A DNA stretch of 62,246 nt from Acidobacteriaceae bacterium. GTDB lineage: Bacteria > Acidobacteriota > Terriglobia > Terriglobales > Acidobacteriaceae. The first letter of the stretch is position 1, and each line of letters starts with the position of its first letter. A model generated the notes under the pieces. That model was given only the letters and a program-made list of their open reading frames with translations. It did not search any database and was not told where the DNA came from. The stretch spans positions 1 through 62,246 of the forward strand of contig PMAT01000053.1 in the NCBI GenBank assembly GCA_003152695.1. The letters are read 5' to 3'. Below, one piece after another: positions 53,828 to 62,246 of this stretch. The position numbers and the translations under genes were made by a program.

Positions 53828-55360
53828 TTAGGCGTTGACCGGTTCAACCGTTTCCGATTCAGCGCCGCTATTGGATGTTCCACCAGCAGGCGGAGATGCC
53901 AACCCGACGCCCTGCTGCTCACGCGACTCTTTCACCGAGCGATTGCGCGCCGCGCGCAGCTTGAGGAACGACTTCGCATCCCGGTATAGACGCTTCCGTT
54001 CAGACGAGTTAAAGACGGCCTTCTTGACGATCCGGAACACGGCCTTGGGGCGGAAGTAGTATTCGTCGTAGAAACGGTGCACCATTTCCAGGATGTAGTC
54101 GCGCGAAATTCCCGGATACTCAATCATGGCGACCTGGTGTCCCATATCGTCCACCATCTGGGAGCCTTCGGCCTTAAGGAAGCCGTTGGCCTTGGCGTAA
54201 TCGTAAAGTTCCGTTCCGGGGTAGGCATGCGCCAGCGATACTTGGATGGTGTCCACATCCAGTTCCTTCGCAAAATCGATCGTGCGCCGGATAGTCTCTT
54301 TGGTCTCGCCAGGCAGACCCAGGATGAAGTCGCCGTGTACTATGAGCCCGAGCTTCTTGCAGTCCCGGGTGAAGTCCCGCGCCCGTTCCACGGTCGCGCC
54401 CTTCTTGATGTTCTTCAGAATTTGCTGATCGCCCGACTCGTAGCCCACGATCAACAGGCGGCAGCCGGCCTCTTTCATCGCCTTCAGCGTCTCGTAATCG
54501 GTGGTGACGCGTGAAGTGCAAGACCAGGTCAGGTTCAACGGTTTCAGCTTGGTGCAAAGTTCGATGGTGCGCGCCTTCTGAATGTTGAAGGTATCGTCGT
54601 CGAAGAAAAACTCTTTTACCCAAGGCCAATATTCCTTGGCCTTTGCCATCTCTGCGGCCACCCTATCGGTCGAACGTTTGCGCCAGGGGTGTCCACTGAG
54701 CGTTTGCGGCCACAAACAGAACGTGCACTGTGCCGGACAGCCGCGCGTGGTGTACAGCGAGACGAAGGGATAGAGCAGGAATGGCACGTTGTAACGACGA
54801 GGATCGATGTCGCGCTTGTACACGTCCACCACGTCAGGCAGAGCATCGAGATCGGCTACTGCCGGGCGGTCGGCGTTATGCAGTATCTGGCCATTCGGCC
54901 CACGATACGAAACGCCCAGAATCTCATCCAGCGGCTTACCGTTCGCATACTCGACTACGGCGTAATCGAACTCCCGGCGCACTATGAAATCGAGCGCCGT
55001 GCCTTCCTGGAGAGACGCCTCCGGCAGGGTGGTTACGTGCGGTCCCACGAAAGCGATCTTCAGCCTCGGATTGGCTGCCTTCATGGCAGCCGCCAGCTTG
55101 ATGTCGCCTTGAAAGCCCGGCGTGCTGGTGAACAAAACCAGGAATTCGTAATCCCTTCCAATTTGGATAGTCTCTTGCGCCGTCACCTTGTGCGGTGAGG
55201 CGTCGAGCAGACGGGAGCCTTCCAACATGCCTGCCGGGTAAGCTAGCCAGACCGGGTACCAATAGGACTCGATCTCGCGCGTGGCTGGCCAGCGCGAACT
55301 GGCGCCACCGTCATAGTTCTCAAACGAAGGGGGATTCAAAAATAGAGTTTTCAAAGGCAT
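53828..55360 (-). CDS. hpnJ: hopanoid biosynthesis radical SAM protein HpnJ
   Basis: The 510-aa protein has an N-terminal B12-binding-like region (residues about 1-165) and a radical SAM core with the 4Fe-4S motif C208-X3-C212-X2-C215 (RGCPAQCTFC). MPLKTLFLNPPSFENYDGGASSRW is the HpnJ opening. In hopanoid pathways HpnJ helps make the cyclitol ether head group of bacteriohopanetetrol derivatives. ATG 55360 is preferred to the longer frame at 55498. No other hpn gene is adjacent, so the rest of the pathway lies elsewhere. It could also be a related B12-radical SAM enzyme. Confidence 0.85.
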   Translation of the reverse strand: MPLKTLFLNPPSFENYDGGASSRWPATREIESYWYPVWLAYPAGMLEGSRLLDASPHKVTAQETIQIGRDYEFLVLFTSTPGFQGDIKLAAAMKAANPRLKIAFVGPHVTTLPEASLQEGTALDFIVRREFDYAVVEYANGKPLDEILGVSYRGPNGQILHNADRPAVADLDALPDVVDVYKRDIDPRRYNVPFLLYPFVSLYTTRGCPAQCTFCLWPQTLSGHPWRKRSTDRVAAEMAKAKEYWPWVKEFFFDDDTFNIQKARTIELCTKLKPLNLTWSCTSRVTTDYETLKAMKEAGCRLLIVGYESGDQQILKNIKKGATVERARDFTRDCKKLGLIVHGDFILGLPGETKETIRRTIDFAKELDVDTIQVSLAHAYPGTELYDYAKANGFLKAEGSQMVDDMGHQVAMIEYPGISRDYILEMVHRFYDEYYFRPKAVFRIVKKAVFNSSERKRLYRDAKSFLKLRAARNRSVKESREQQGVGLASPPAGGTSNSGAESETVEPVNA

Positions 55361-55476
55361 AGGATTAACTATCGTATCATTATGTCCCGTACCGGCGGAA
55401 CTTCTTACCCGTGTTTCGGTTAGATACATTTCCCCGCCAGGCGGATACATTTTATGGCTGGCAGTCAAATGGTTGA

Positions 55477-56826
55477 TTAGCGAGGTGGAATGGCCCATTT
55501 CTCCAGTTCGCCGGTAAGCCGCAGCAGTTGCAGTTCGGCCCGGCTGAGCTCGAGCTGAGCGTCAAAATAGGCGGCGTGCTTATCTTCGGCATCGAGGCGG
55601 GCGTTTTGCTGATCGCGGGTGTTGGCGTTGCCGGTCTCGATTCTGGCCTTCACCGCCTCCAGGTCTCCTTGAGCTACTTCCCATTCCAATCTGGCCACGT
55701 CTCGTGCTGCGGCTAGTTGTCGCAGAGACCTTTGGAGCTTCAAGGCCTCTTCGCTGACCTGATTTCTGGCGATATCTACTTGCTTTTTCGCCATCAAGGC
55801 AACGGCATCAGCTTCCTCTGCCTTGGCCTTCTGCCCCGAATTGAAGATGGGGAACCTGACATCCACTCCACCGCTGAAATTGTTGGCAGTGTAGTTGCGA
55901 TAGTACAAATCGTAATTGTTGTATTTGGCAAGATAAGCGTATTGCGACGCCAGATCGATGGTGGGCATCGTCAGCGCCTTGTGTTCGCCCCTGGCTCGTG
56001 CCTGTGCAGAGGCTACTTTCTGCTCGGCCTGCTTCACCGCAAGACCGTTCTCCACGGCCCGGGCCGGCAGATCGTCATCCTGCGAAATCACGGGCAGCTC
56101 CGGTATCGATTCGGGATCGACCGCGATCGATTCGGCGGGTAATCCCACCAGCTTGGACAGATGCTCGCGCAGCACGTCGGCTTGCCCCTGCGCCTCGGCA
56201 ACTCGCAATCGAATGCGAGCGGCCACCAACTGACTCTTCGTAAGGTCAAGCTTGCTGTCCACGCCCTGCTGTAGGCGCTGTTCGGTCACAAATTGTGCGT
56301 TGTCGGCCGCGCTTTGAGCTTCGCCCAACGCCTTCAGCTTGCCGGTGAGCTGATCGAGTTGCGCGTAGGTCAGCGCCGTATCCAGAATGACGGAGTCGCG
56401 CTTGTCTTGCACGTCCAGGGAGGTGGCATTCCAGTCGATCTTTGCTGCCTTGATGAACTGCCGAAGGGAGAGGTTGAAGAACGACTGCACGGAGTTGAAG
56501 TTCACCACCGATGGCGCCGAGCCCTCCAGGGTGAGCGGAAATCCATAAGAATAACCGAGGCCGGAACCTACGGTGAGCTGCGGAATGTAGTTCGCTCGGA
56601 CCTCCTCATAGGCCTCGCGCGCTCGCCATTGGTTGACGGTCGCGATGCCCATGACACCGCTGTGCTGCAGCGCCAAGTCCACCGCTCTACGGAAAGAAAT
56701 CGGTTCCGCAGTCGCAGCGTCGGCTGCCACGCAAGGAGCACAAGAAAGTACAAGGGCGCAGGCGAGAGCTACCCTCGCAGCACAGCCAATCCGGGTCGTT
56801 CTCAAACAGCGGGGCCTTCGGGGCAT
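55477..56826 (-). CDS. TolC family outer-membrane efflux protein
   Basis: The 449-aa protein has a signal peptide (about 1-36) and two OEP repeats with long Ala/Gln/Glu-rich helices, the layout of TolC. Typical pieces are FRRAVDLALQHS near the start and FPIFNSGQKAKAEEADAVAL in the middle. It would form the outer-membrane channel for export together with the adaptor at 57807, which lies in the same minus-strand run with a TPR gene between them. No inner-membrane pump gene is next to them. Confidence 0.9.
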   Translation of the reverse strand: MPRRPRCLRTTRIGCAARVALACALVLSCAPCVAADAATAEPISFRRAVDLALQHSGVMGIATVNQWRAREAYEEVRANYIPQLTVGSGLGYSYGFPLTLEGSAPSVVNFNSVQSFFNLSLRQFIKAAKIDWNATSLDVQDKRDSVILDTALTYAQLDQLTGKLKALGEAQSAADNAQFVTEQRLQQGVDSKLDLTKSQLVAARIRLRVAEAQGQADVLREHLSKLVGLPAESIAVDPESIPELPVISQDDDLPARAVENGLAVKQAEQKVASAQARARGEHKALTMPTIDLASQYAYLAKYNNYDLYYRNYTANNFSGGVDVRFPIFNSGQKAKAEEADAVALMAKKQVDIARNQVSEEALKLQRSLRQLAAARDVARLEWEVAQGDLEAVKARIETGNANTRDQQNARLDAEDKHAAYFDAQLELSRAELQLLRLTGELEKWAIPPR

Positions 56827-56859
56827 CCTGGCTCTACCTGGTGAAACGATTGAAGACGG

Positions 56860-57810
56860 CTACTGTAACCGGTCAAGAGCTTTCCGCGCGCGGTCAAAAC
56901 CGGAGGCCAGAGCAAATGACGCCTCGTATTCCGAGGTGGCGTCTGAACTACGGCCCATCTTCTCGTCGATCTGACCTAGCAGGTAGTGGGCGTGAAACGC
57001 CGGGGCATCCTCCACCAGTCCGCCGGAATCGAGGTACTTCTGCAAATATTGCGCCGCTTGTGGAAAGTCACGGCCGCTAAGGTACAGTTCATTGGCGGCG
57101 TCAAAATAGTTTTCGGCGCCCCGGCCCGGCTGCGCCATGGCCGTCAGCACCGTCCTCTGCACATCATCAAAGCGTCCCCGGAGGCGGTAAAAATCCGCCA
57201 ATTGCAGCCAGTAAGTCGTTGGATTGTGGGCCTCCTTGATAGCGCTGTGGAACTGGCTCTCCGCTTCATCGTATCGTTTTTCCTTGGCGGCAATCTGCGC
57301 CAGGATCGAATGCGCCTCGGCCGCGTCGTACTTGCTGACCTGCGCCGCCTGCTCGCGGGCCTTATCCAGTCCCCCTCCCATGACGGCCGGAGCTTGAACG
57401 TAGTATTTGGAGAGATCGCTGCGGGCCTCTACGTTCGCGGGATCCAGTTGCACGGCGTGCTCAAACTCATTCTTGGCTTTGCGCGCCAGTCCGGCCGCGG
57501 CCAGTGGACTCGAACCTCCCGCCTTCCTGCCATACGCCCGGGCCAGCCAAAGATGATAACTCGCATCTCGGGGTCGCTCCGCGACCGCGCGTTCTCCCCA
57601 CCTAACGGCATCGTCCCAGCGCTCCATCGCGTAGTAGGCACGACACATCAGGTTGAACGATTCCGCGTCGCCGCGGTTGGACAACGCGCGGATCGCTTCA
57701 TTCATGCGGCCACGGGACAGTAACTGCACGGCTGCAGGATCGGCGGCGGCAATCGTGGTGACCGCCAGCAGCAGAAACAGAACAGCGAACTTGGAATACA
57801 AGAGTTTCAT
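56860..57810 (-). CDS. exported TPR protein
   Basis: The 316-aa protein has a signal peptide (about residues 1-24) and about six TPR-like helical pairs, including WLARAYGRKAGG and YYVQAPAVMGGGLDKAREQA. It lies between the adaptor gene, whose stop overlaps its ATG as ATGA, and the TolC-like gene 33 bases downstream, so the three form one operon. It probably sits in the periplasm; any role in assembling the efflux channel is inferred from position. Confidence 0.82.
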   Translation of the reverse strand: MKLLYSKFAVLFLLLAVTTIAAADPAAVQLLSRGRMNEAIRALSNRGDAESFNLMCRAYYAMERWDDAVRWGERAVAERPRDASYHLWLARAYGRKAGGSSPLAAAGLARKAKNEFEHAVQLDPANVEARSDLSKYYVQAPAVMGGGLDKAREQAAQVSKYDAAEAHSILAQIAAKEKRYDEAESQFHSAIKEAHNPTTYWLQLADFYRLRGRFDDVQRTVLTAMAQPGRGAENYFDAANELYLSGRDFPQAAQYLQKYLDSGGLVEDAPAFHAHYLLGQIDEKMGRSSDATSEYEASFALASGFDRARKALDRLQ

Positions 57811-59063
57811 GGATTAGCGATTTTCACCGGCATCCCTTCGCGGAGAGATTGCATGTTGAGGGCGCCCAACGCCAGCACCGCATTGTCGGCGAGTCCGCTG
57901 GTGACTTGGATCCGCGTGAGGTTTTCGATGGAGGTGTTCACGTCGCGTCGCTGTAACTCCCCATTGGCTACCTGGAACACGAATTGGCCCTTGACGTCCT
58001 GATGTACGGCTTCTCGGGGGACGGTGAGCGCGTCCTGTTGGCGCGCGATGACGACCGCGACGCTGATATTGGTGTTAGGCAGGAGTTTGAGGTCGCTGTT
58101 GTCCACCACACACGTCACCTCTCCGACCATTCGCGTGCCGCGTTGCACCACCGTCGTAGGCAGGCTCTCCAGCGTGCCTTGCCATACCCGCCCGGGGATG
58201 GCGTCCCACGTGACTTCAACCTGTTGGCCTTTTCGCAGTTTGCCGATCTCCGGTTCGTCAATGAACGCGCGTACTTGGACCTTATGCAGGTCCGCTACTT
58301 GCACCAGCAGATCTCCAGGGTTGACAAATGCACCTTGGCGCACCGGCAGGGAATAGACCATGCCTGCACGTGGAGCAGCAATATTTGAACTTCTCAGCAG
58401 CCCTTGTGCTGCGGCAAGCGAGGCGCGGGCTTCCGCCTGCTGGGACTCGACGTGGCCAACCTCCTGTTGTGAGTAGCGTCCGCTTAGTTTCTGTTGCAGC
58501 AATTGCACGTTGGCTTCGGCAATTTGAAACCGGCTCTGGGCGGTATCCACCTCGGCTTGCGACGCCGCCCCACTCTGCAACAGGCGCTGCATCGCTTGCA
58601 GATTCCGTTGCGCGGCATCCCGATCAGCCTGGGCTCTGACCAGCGCATTGCGCGTGGTCAGCAATTCGTCCTTGGTGCCACCGTTTTCCACCGCGTTGCT
58701 ATCGGCTTCTGCGCCCTTCAATTGCGCTTCGGCTCGAGCTGCCTGCGACCGCGCATTGGCATCTTCAAGTTGCAGAAGTAATTGCCCGGGTTTTACCCAC
58801 GAACCCTGCTGCACATAAATCTTTTTCGCCGTGGTGGCCATGGGCGCGTAAGCCTCGAAGTTATTCAGGGCTTCGATCTTGCCGTTGGTGGCGATGCTTT
58901 CGGTGATGGTTTCGCGGTCGGCGCGGCCGACCCGAACAGCCACTTGAGAACGGTGCAGAGAAACGAAAGCCGCAAGCACCACCACCGCCGCAGTCAGGCC
59001 AATAACGATGCCCCACCGTCTTCCGTTTACGCGGTCATGGCCGTTCTCAATTGCAGCTGCCAT
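57807..59063 (-). CDS. efflux periplasmic adaptor (HlyD/MacA-like)
   Basis: The 418-aa protein has one N-terminal membrane helix (about 17-36), a first lipoyl half near NNFEAYAPMATTAKKIYV, a long coiled coil (about 100-205) with a YSQQEVGHVESQQAEARA tip, and a second lipoyl half and beta-barrel domains ending in a MacA-like membrane-proximal part. It would join an unknown inner-membrane pump to the TolC-like channel encoded downstream. It leads a three-gene operon and runs divergently from queF. Confidence 0.9.
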   Translation of the reverse strand: MAAAIENGHDRVNGRRWGIVIGLTAAVVVLAAFVSLHRSQVAVRVGRADRETITESIATNGKIEALNNFEAYAPMATTAKKIYVQQGSWVKPGQLLLQLEDANARSQAARAEAQLKGAEADSNAVENGGTKDELLTTRNALVRAQADRDAAQRNLQAMQRLLQSGAASQAEVDTAQSRFQIAEANVQLLQQKLSGRYSQQEVGHVESQQAEARASLAAAQGLLRSSNIAAPRAGMVYSLPVRQGAFVNPGDLLVQVADLHKVQVRAFIDEPEIGKLRKGQQVEVTWDAIPGRVWQGTLESLPTTVVQRGTRMVGEVTCVVDNSDLKLLPNTNISVAVVIARQQDALTVPREAVHQDVKGQFVFQVANGELQRRDVNTSIENLTRIQVTSGLADNAVLALGALNMQSLREGMPVKIANP

Positions 59064-59275
59064 TTTTGCTCGAATCTATAAGTATAACGTAGGACACAAC
59101 TTCCACTTCGGCCGGCGCCAAGGCAAAATACGTCCTGCACCCGGGGGAGGTCACTACTACCCCTTTCTATCTGATGTTCGAGCTTGCCCGAAGACGCAGC
59201 CAGTACAGCATGGCTCAGGCCTTGACTCACCATTTCTCATCTCGATACCGTCGTGCGCATCGCTACAATAGAGCC

Positions 59276-59674
59276 ATGGCAAAAAGCGCACGCTATACGC
59301 CAGAGCACGCCGCGGCTGGTCTCTCCGCTAGACTTCCGGAAATTGAAACGTGGCCGAACCAATTCCCCGGCTACGAGATCGTGATTGACGTACCCGAGTT
59401 CACCTCCGTATGTCCCAAGACCGGCCTGCCTGACTTCGGTACGCTGTGGATTCGCTACATGCCCGACCAGGCCTGCCTCGAACTGAAGTCGTTAAAAGAA
59501 TACCTGATCGGCTATCGCAATCTGGGCATCTTCCAGGAAAACATTGTGAACCGCGTTCTCGAGGACGTGGTGCGCGCCAGCAGGCCGAAATGGGTTGAAG
59601 TCAAAGGCGAGTTTCGCCCGCGCGGGGGTATCGGCACGGTCGTGATCGCGCGCTACCCGAGACCGAAGAACTAG
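59276..59674 (+). CDS. queF: NADPH-dependent preQ0 reductase (QueF, type I)
   Basis: The 132-aa enzyme reduces the nitrile 7-cyano-7-deazaguanine to preQ1 in queuosine synthesis. The active-site Cys46 lies in FTSVCPKTGLPDF with Asp53, and the NADPH motif ELKSLKEY begins at residue 69. This is the short unimodular form. TACAAT ends six bases before the ATG, consistent with a leaderless message. No preQ1 riboswitch was recognised upstream, and no other queuosine gene is nearby. Confidence 0.93.
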   Translation: MAKSARYTPEHAAAGLSARLPEIETWPNQFPGYEIVIDVPEFTSVCPKTGLPDFGTLWIRYMPDQACLELKSLKEYLIGYRNLGIFQENIVNRVLEDVVRASRPKWVEVKGEFRPRGGIGTVVIARYPRPKN

Positions 59675-59684
59675 TGCCGCGGTC

Positions 59685-60311
59685 TTAGTACGTGCCCTCC
59701 CGTCGCGTCCCGAAATACTTGCGCACGCCGAACGCGTTATAGCGGCCGTACGGGCCGTTCGGGCCCAGGTACGCCGGCCCCAAGGGCTGGTCGCGGGCTC
59801 CGAACCGCTGCATCTGCGGATGGGTGGTTACGCGAAATTCAAATCGCTTGGGAAGGTCGATTCCGGCGCCCCAGTCGTACTCCATACCAATTCCGCTCCA
59901 TGACCACGTGTACAGGGTTTGCGGAATATTCTTGCCGAACAGGAAAACGGGATCGTAAAAAACGTGTACCCGGCGCAGGAACGTGCGTCCGAACGGACGC
60001 AACTCTACCGTCCCCGAGATCATGTAGCGCCCAAATGCGCTGCATTGCGAGTTCACACCGCCGTACTGGCCAGCATTGGCCGCGCATAGATTGGGATCCG
60101 TCTCATTGTGTGGGGGAGTTATGTCGAATTGCGCCCATCCCCAATACCAGTCCTTGGGAAAGAACATGCGGTCCGCAGTAGCCGCGGGTTTGGTATTGGC
60201 CGTTGGCTGCGAATCGGCCACGGCCTTGGCATCGGTTGCCGGCTTGGAATCTTGTGCCAGCAGGGTGACCTGCAACATCAGACAAACCAGGAACAACAGC
60301 AAGCGTTTCAT
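59685..60311 (-). CDS. secreted protein of unknown function, 208 aa
   Basis: A signal peptide (residues 1-20, ending LLA-Q) leads to a short Ala/Thr/Lys linker and a body of about 160 residues rich in Trp, Tyr, Gly and Pro, with DWYWGWAQFDITPPHNETDP near the start and two cysteines. The pattern of alternating aromatic residues suggests a beta-barrel or beta-sandwich, perhaps outer-membrane. GGAGAGT precedes the ATG. It converges on queF. Family not recognised. Confidence 0.65.
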   Translation of the reverse strand: MKRLLLFLVCLMLQVTLLAQDSKPATDAKAVADSQPTANTKPAATADRMFFPKDWYWGWAQFDITPPHNETDPNLCAANAGQYGGVNSQCSAFGRYMISGTVELRPFGRTFLRRVHVFYDPVFLFGKNIPQTLYTWSWSGIGMEYDWGAGIDLPKRFEFRVTTHPQMQRFGARDQPLGPAYLGPNGPYGRYNAFGVRKYFGTRREGTY

Positions 60312-60602
60312 ACACTCTCCGCGACGATAAATTGGGTATGACCGAGAAGGGTGGGACACGTACGCTGCCTCGCCCCGGCGGGCGGGCGGGAGGAGATGGC
60401 GCGGCTTGCAACCACCGCGCACATTCACTGGCCGATCCTTCTCCACGAGAGAGTATCTCGGTATTGCCAACATGGGAAGAGTTTTTGCAGCAGGCTGCTA
60501 TTAACATCTGTCATTCGTGAATCGCGTCTGTACCCGGAGCGAATCTTTGAAGCGAATCGTGAAAAGCGAGTCGCCGCTCCTCGTGTTATCCTCCGCCCAC
60601 CC

Positions 60603-61829
60603 ATGTCTGCCAAGACCAATGCCTGGGTCGCGCTGCTGCTGCTGACGGCGCTGAACTTTCTCAACTACATCGATCGCAATGTGCTGTTCGCGGTGCAACC
60701 GCTGATCCAGAAGGAATTCGCCCTCAGTGACAAGCAGGTCGGCTTTCTGACCTCCGCCTTTTTTGTCTGTTACATGATTGCCGCCCCGCTGATCGTTCCC
60801 CTGGCCGATCGCTTTCCGCGCCGCATGATCATGGCGGCAGGCGCCTTCGTCTGGAGCCTGGCGACGCTGCTGAGCGCGGTCACGCACAATTATGACGAAC
60901 TCTTGCTGCGCCACGTCATCGTCGGCATCGGAGAGGCAACCTTCGTCGCCATTTCGCCGGCGTTCCTGTCAGACCTTTTTCCGGAGACGGTCCGCGGGCG
61001 GGTGATGGGCCTTTTTTATCTGGCAACGCCGGTGGGCAGTGCGTTGGGCTACCTCGTCGGAGGCTACCTGGGGAGCCGGTACGGCTGGCGGGCTCCGTTC
61101 CTGATTTCGGCGCTGCCCGGCTTGCTGCTGGCGTTTGGCGTCTTGGCGCTGCGCGAACCGGTGCGCGGCGCCAGCGATCACATGGCCGACAGCTTCGAGC
61201 GCGGTTCCGTGCGCGGGCTGTTTCGCAACCGGGCTTTTTGGACCATCAGCCTGGGAGCGGCCATGATGACCTTCGCTATCGGGGGTCTGCAAGTGTGGAT
61301 GCCCACATTCCTTTATCGCATCCGGCACGTGCCGCTGGAGCACGCCAATATTTCCTTCGGCAGCATGACAGTAATCGCGGGAACGGTGGCCACGTTGCTG
61401 GGGGGATGGCTGGGCGACCGCCTGCTGCGGCGCACGCCCGCGGCCTATCAACTCATCTCCGCCATCGGGATGACGCTTTCGATTCCGGCAATCATCGCGG
61501 CCATCTATTTGATCGGGCCGGCGATGTACCCGGCAATTTTCCTCGGCGAATTTTGCCTTCTGCTCAATACCGCTCCGCTCAACGCAGCTCTGGTGAACTC
61601 GGTCAGCGCGCGCATTCGGGCCACCGCCCTCGCAGTGAATATATTTACCATCCACCTGCTGGGCGACGCTTTTTCACCAACTCTGATTGGCTACATCTCG
61701 GACAAAAGCAATCTTCAAATGGGACTCATGGCAATGATTGGGGCGGTTGCGCTTTCGGCGGCGGTGCTATTTTACGGGATGCGCTTCGCACCGAAGCTGA
61801 AAATCGAGCAACTAGCAACTAGCAACTAG
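60603..61829 (+). CDS. MFS transporter (Spinster-like)
   Basis: The 408-aa protein has twelve predicted helices and the major-facilitator motif A-like stretches PLADRFPRRMIMA and GGWLGDRLLRRTP. FLNYIDRNVLFAVQPLIQ near the start is characteristic of the Spinster/hexuronate-like subgroup, which moves lipids, sugars acids or drugs. ATG 60603 is preferred over the longer frame because the first helix begins there. The final residues ATSN and the TAG stop lie in a stuttering intergenic repeat. Substrate unknown. Confidence 0.88.
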   Translation: MSAKTNAWVALLLLTALNFLNYIDRNVLFAVQPLIQKEFALSDKQVGFLTSAFFVCYMIAAPLIVPLADRFPRRMIMAAGAFVWSLATLLSAVTHNYDELLLRHVIVGIGEATFVAISPAFLSDLFPETVRGRVMGLFYLATPVGSALGYLVGGYLGSRYGWRAPFLISALPGLLLAFGVLALREPVRGASDHMADSFERGSVRGLFRNRAFWTISLGAAMMTFAIGGLQVWMPTFLYRIRHVPLEHANISFGSMTVIAGTVATLLGGWLGDRLLRRTPAAYQLISAIGMTLSIPAIIAAIYLIGPAMYPAIFLGEFCLLLNTAPLNAALVNSVSARIRATALAVNIFTIHLLGDAFSPTLIGYISDKSNLQMGLMAMIGAVALSAAVLFYGMRFAPKLKIEQLATSN

Positions 61830-61965
61830 CAATTGGCGACTGGCAGCCGGCAAAGTCCGCCAGCACTCTGTTGGCATCTCCGCTGCTTGACGGGCGACCT
61901 CGCTGCCAGAGACGGAGGCAGCGGGTTTTGATTGCTAATTGCTGATTACTAGTTGCTAGTTGCTA
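61807..61965. repeat. stuttering repeat forming an inverted pair after the MFS gene
   Basis: AGCAACTAGCAACTAGCAACT (shortened to 20 in sense, starting 61807) is mirrored at about 61930-61965 by GCTAATTGCTGATTACTAG and TTGCTAGTTGCTAAC. The arms could fold into a long hairpin at the mRNA 3' end. The left arm contains the MFS stop codon. Confidence 0.6.
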
Positions 61966-61973
61966 ACAACAAA

Positions 61974-62000
61974 CGCCCTCCCGCGAGACGCGAAAGGGCG
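61974..62000 (-). terminator. terminator of the STAS-domain gene
   Basis: On the minus strand CGCCCT, an inner CGCG/CGCG pair and AGGGCG form a nested hairpin followed by TTTGTTGTT, about 40 bases after the STAS stop. Confidence 0.65.
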
Positions 62001-62042
62001 CTAAGGTCTTGCAACGTTAGGCTGCCGGCAGCCGAATGCCGG

Positions 62043-62246
62043 CTACTTGCCGAACGCCGTGATGGCGCCGGCTTCGTCGTCCTTCACGTCAAAGACGGTG
62101 TAGAGCTTGGTGATCTGCAGCAGATCGTGCACTTTCTTGGTCAGATGCAGCAGCTTCAATTCACCGCCCTGGTTGCGAACCGAGGTGAAGGCGCTGACCA
62201 GCTCGCCAATGCCCGAGCTGTCGATGTAGCTGACATCGCCCAGGTT
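62043..62246 (-). CDS. STAS-domain anti-sigma factor antagonist, C-terminal part
   Basis: The frame is open from the window edge and ends TAG at 62045-62043, giving the last 67 residues. It reads [20 protein letters not shown], the SpoIIAA-type STAS motif with the Ser that is phosphorylated in DSSG, and later [18 protein letters not shown]. Such proteins are part of partner-switching regulation of sigma factors. The N-terminus lies beyond the window and its neighbours cannot be seen. Confidence 0.88.
   Translation of the reverse strand, partial: NLGDVSYIDSSGIGELVSAFTSVRNQGGELKLLHLTKKVHDLLQITKLYTVFDVKDDEAGAITAFGK

Noticed and set aside
59064-59275. preQ1 riboswitch before queF
   Set aside because: No small pseudoknot-type aptamer was recognised, and the TACAAT box six bases before the ATG leaves no room for a leader if it is used.
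1-62246. tRNA or rRNA genes
   Set aside because: No T-loop GTTCRANTC with matching acceptor stems and no rRNA-like conserved stretches were noticed on either strand.

Overview
The window looks like a piece of a soil Acidobacteriota chromosome, probably class Terriglobia near Koribacter or Sulfotelmatobacter. This is inferred from protein content and style only: an exosortase/PEP-CTERM system, a carboxypeptidase-regulatory TonB receptor, many TPR membrane proteins, an AroD-AroE fusion, HpnJ, frequent ATGA overlaps, GTG/TTG starts and short intergenic repeats. No rRNA, tRNA, CRISPR array or prophage was seen.

Layout. 1-3775: the end of a DUF2971-type gene, a repeat-rich intergenic region and a complete IS1595-family element (1512-3707) with inverted ends, an 8-bp target duplication and two passenger ORFs. 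3776-7502: a ZIP metal transporter facing a three-gene nucleotide-sugar/glycosyltransferase operon. 7989-11918: exosortase, EpsI and a large TPR protein. 12363-16360: a TetR-controlled HlyD/ABC/permease exporter. 16879-19790: an arsenic operon arsR-arsM-arsC-acr3 with a palindromic operator over its -10 box. 19875-23129: a small secreted protein and a TonB-type receptor. 23198-28706: a DksA-type zinc finger, an orphan GvpL/F protein, unknown membrane proteins, an avidin homologue and an ECF sigma factor with a small membrane partner. 29370-33442: AroDE, a DoxX-like membrane protein and a PEP-CTERM protein behind a consensus sigma-54 promoter. 33717-42434: a glycosyltransferase/TPR membrane island with two TMTC-like paralogues. 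42564-49030: hemA, a cytochrome c and a Tat-exported molybdenum hydroxylase operon (S-L-M subunits plus a six-cysteine protein). 49103-52469: a broken cupin gene, flgM carrying an in-frame miniature element, fliA, and a response regulator with a degenerate kinase. 53096-62246: an exported methyltransferase, HpnJ, a TolC/TPR/adaptor operon, queF, an MFS transporter and the C-terminal part of a STAS protein.

Two themes connect distant parts. The exosortase operon (7989-11918) can process the PEP-CTERM protein at 32792-33442, and the sugar genes beside it may make the associated exopolysaccharide. Repeats have reshaped genes: an IS with passengers sits in an intergenic repeat, a 188-bp miniature element adds 64 codons to flgM without breaking the frame, and a stuttering GCTAGTTGCTAATT-type repeat supplies the last codons and stops of both hemA and the MFS gene.
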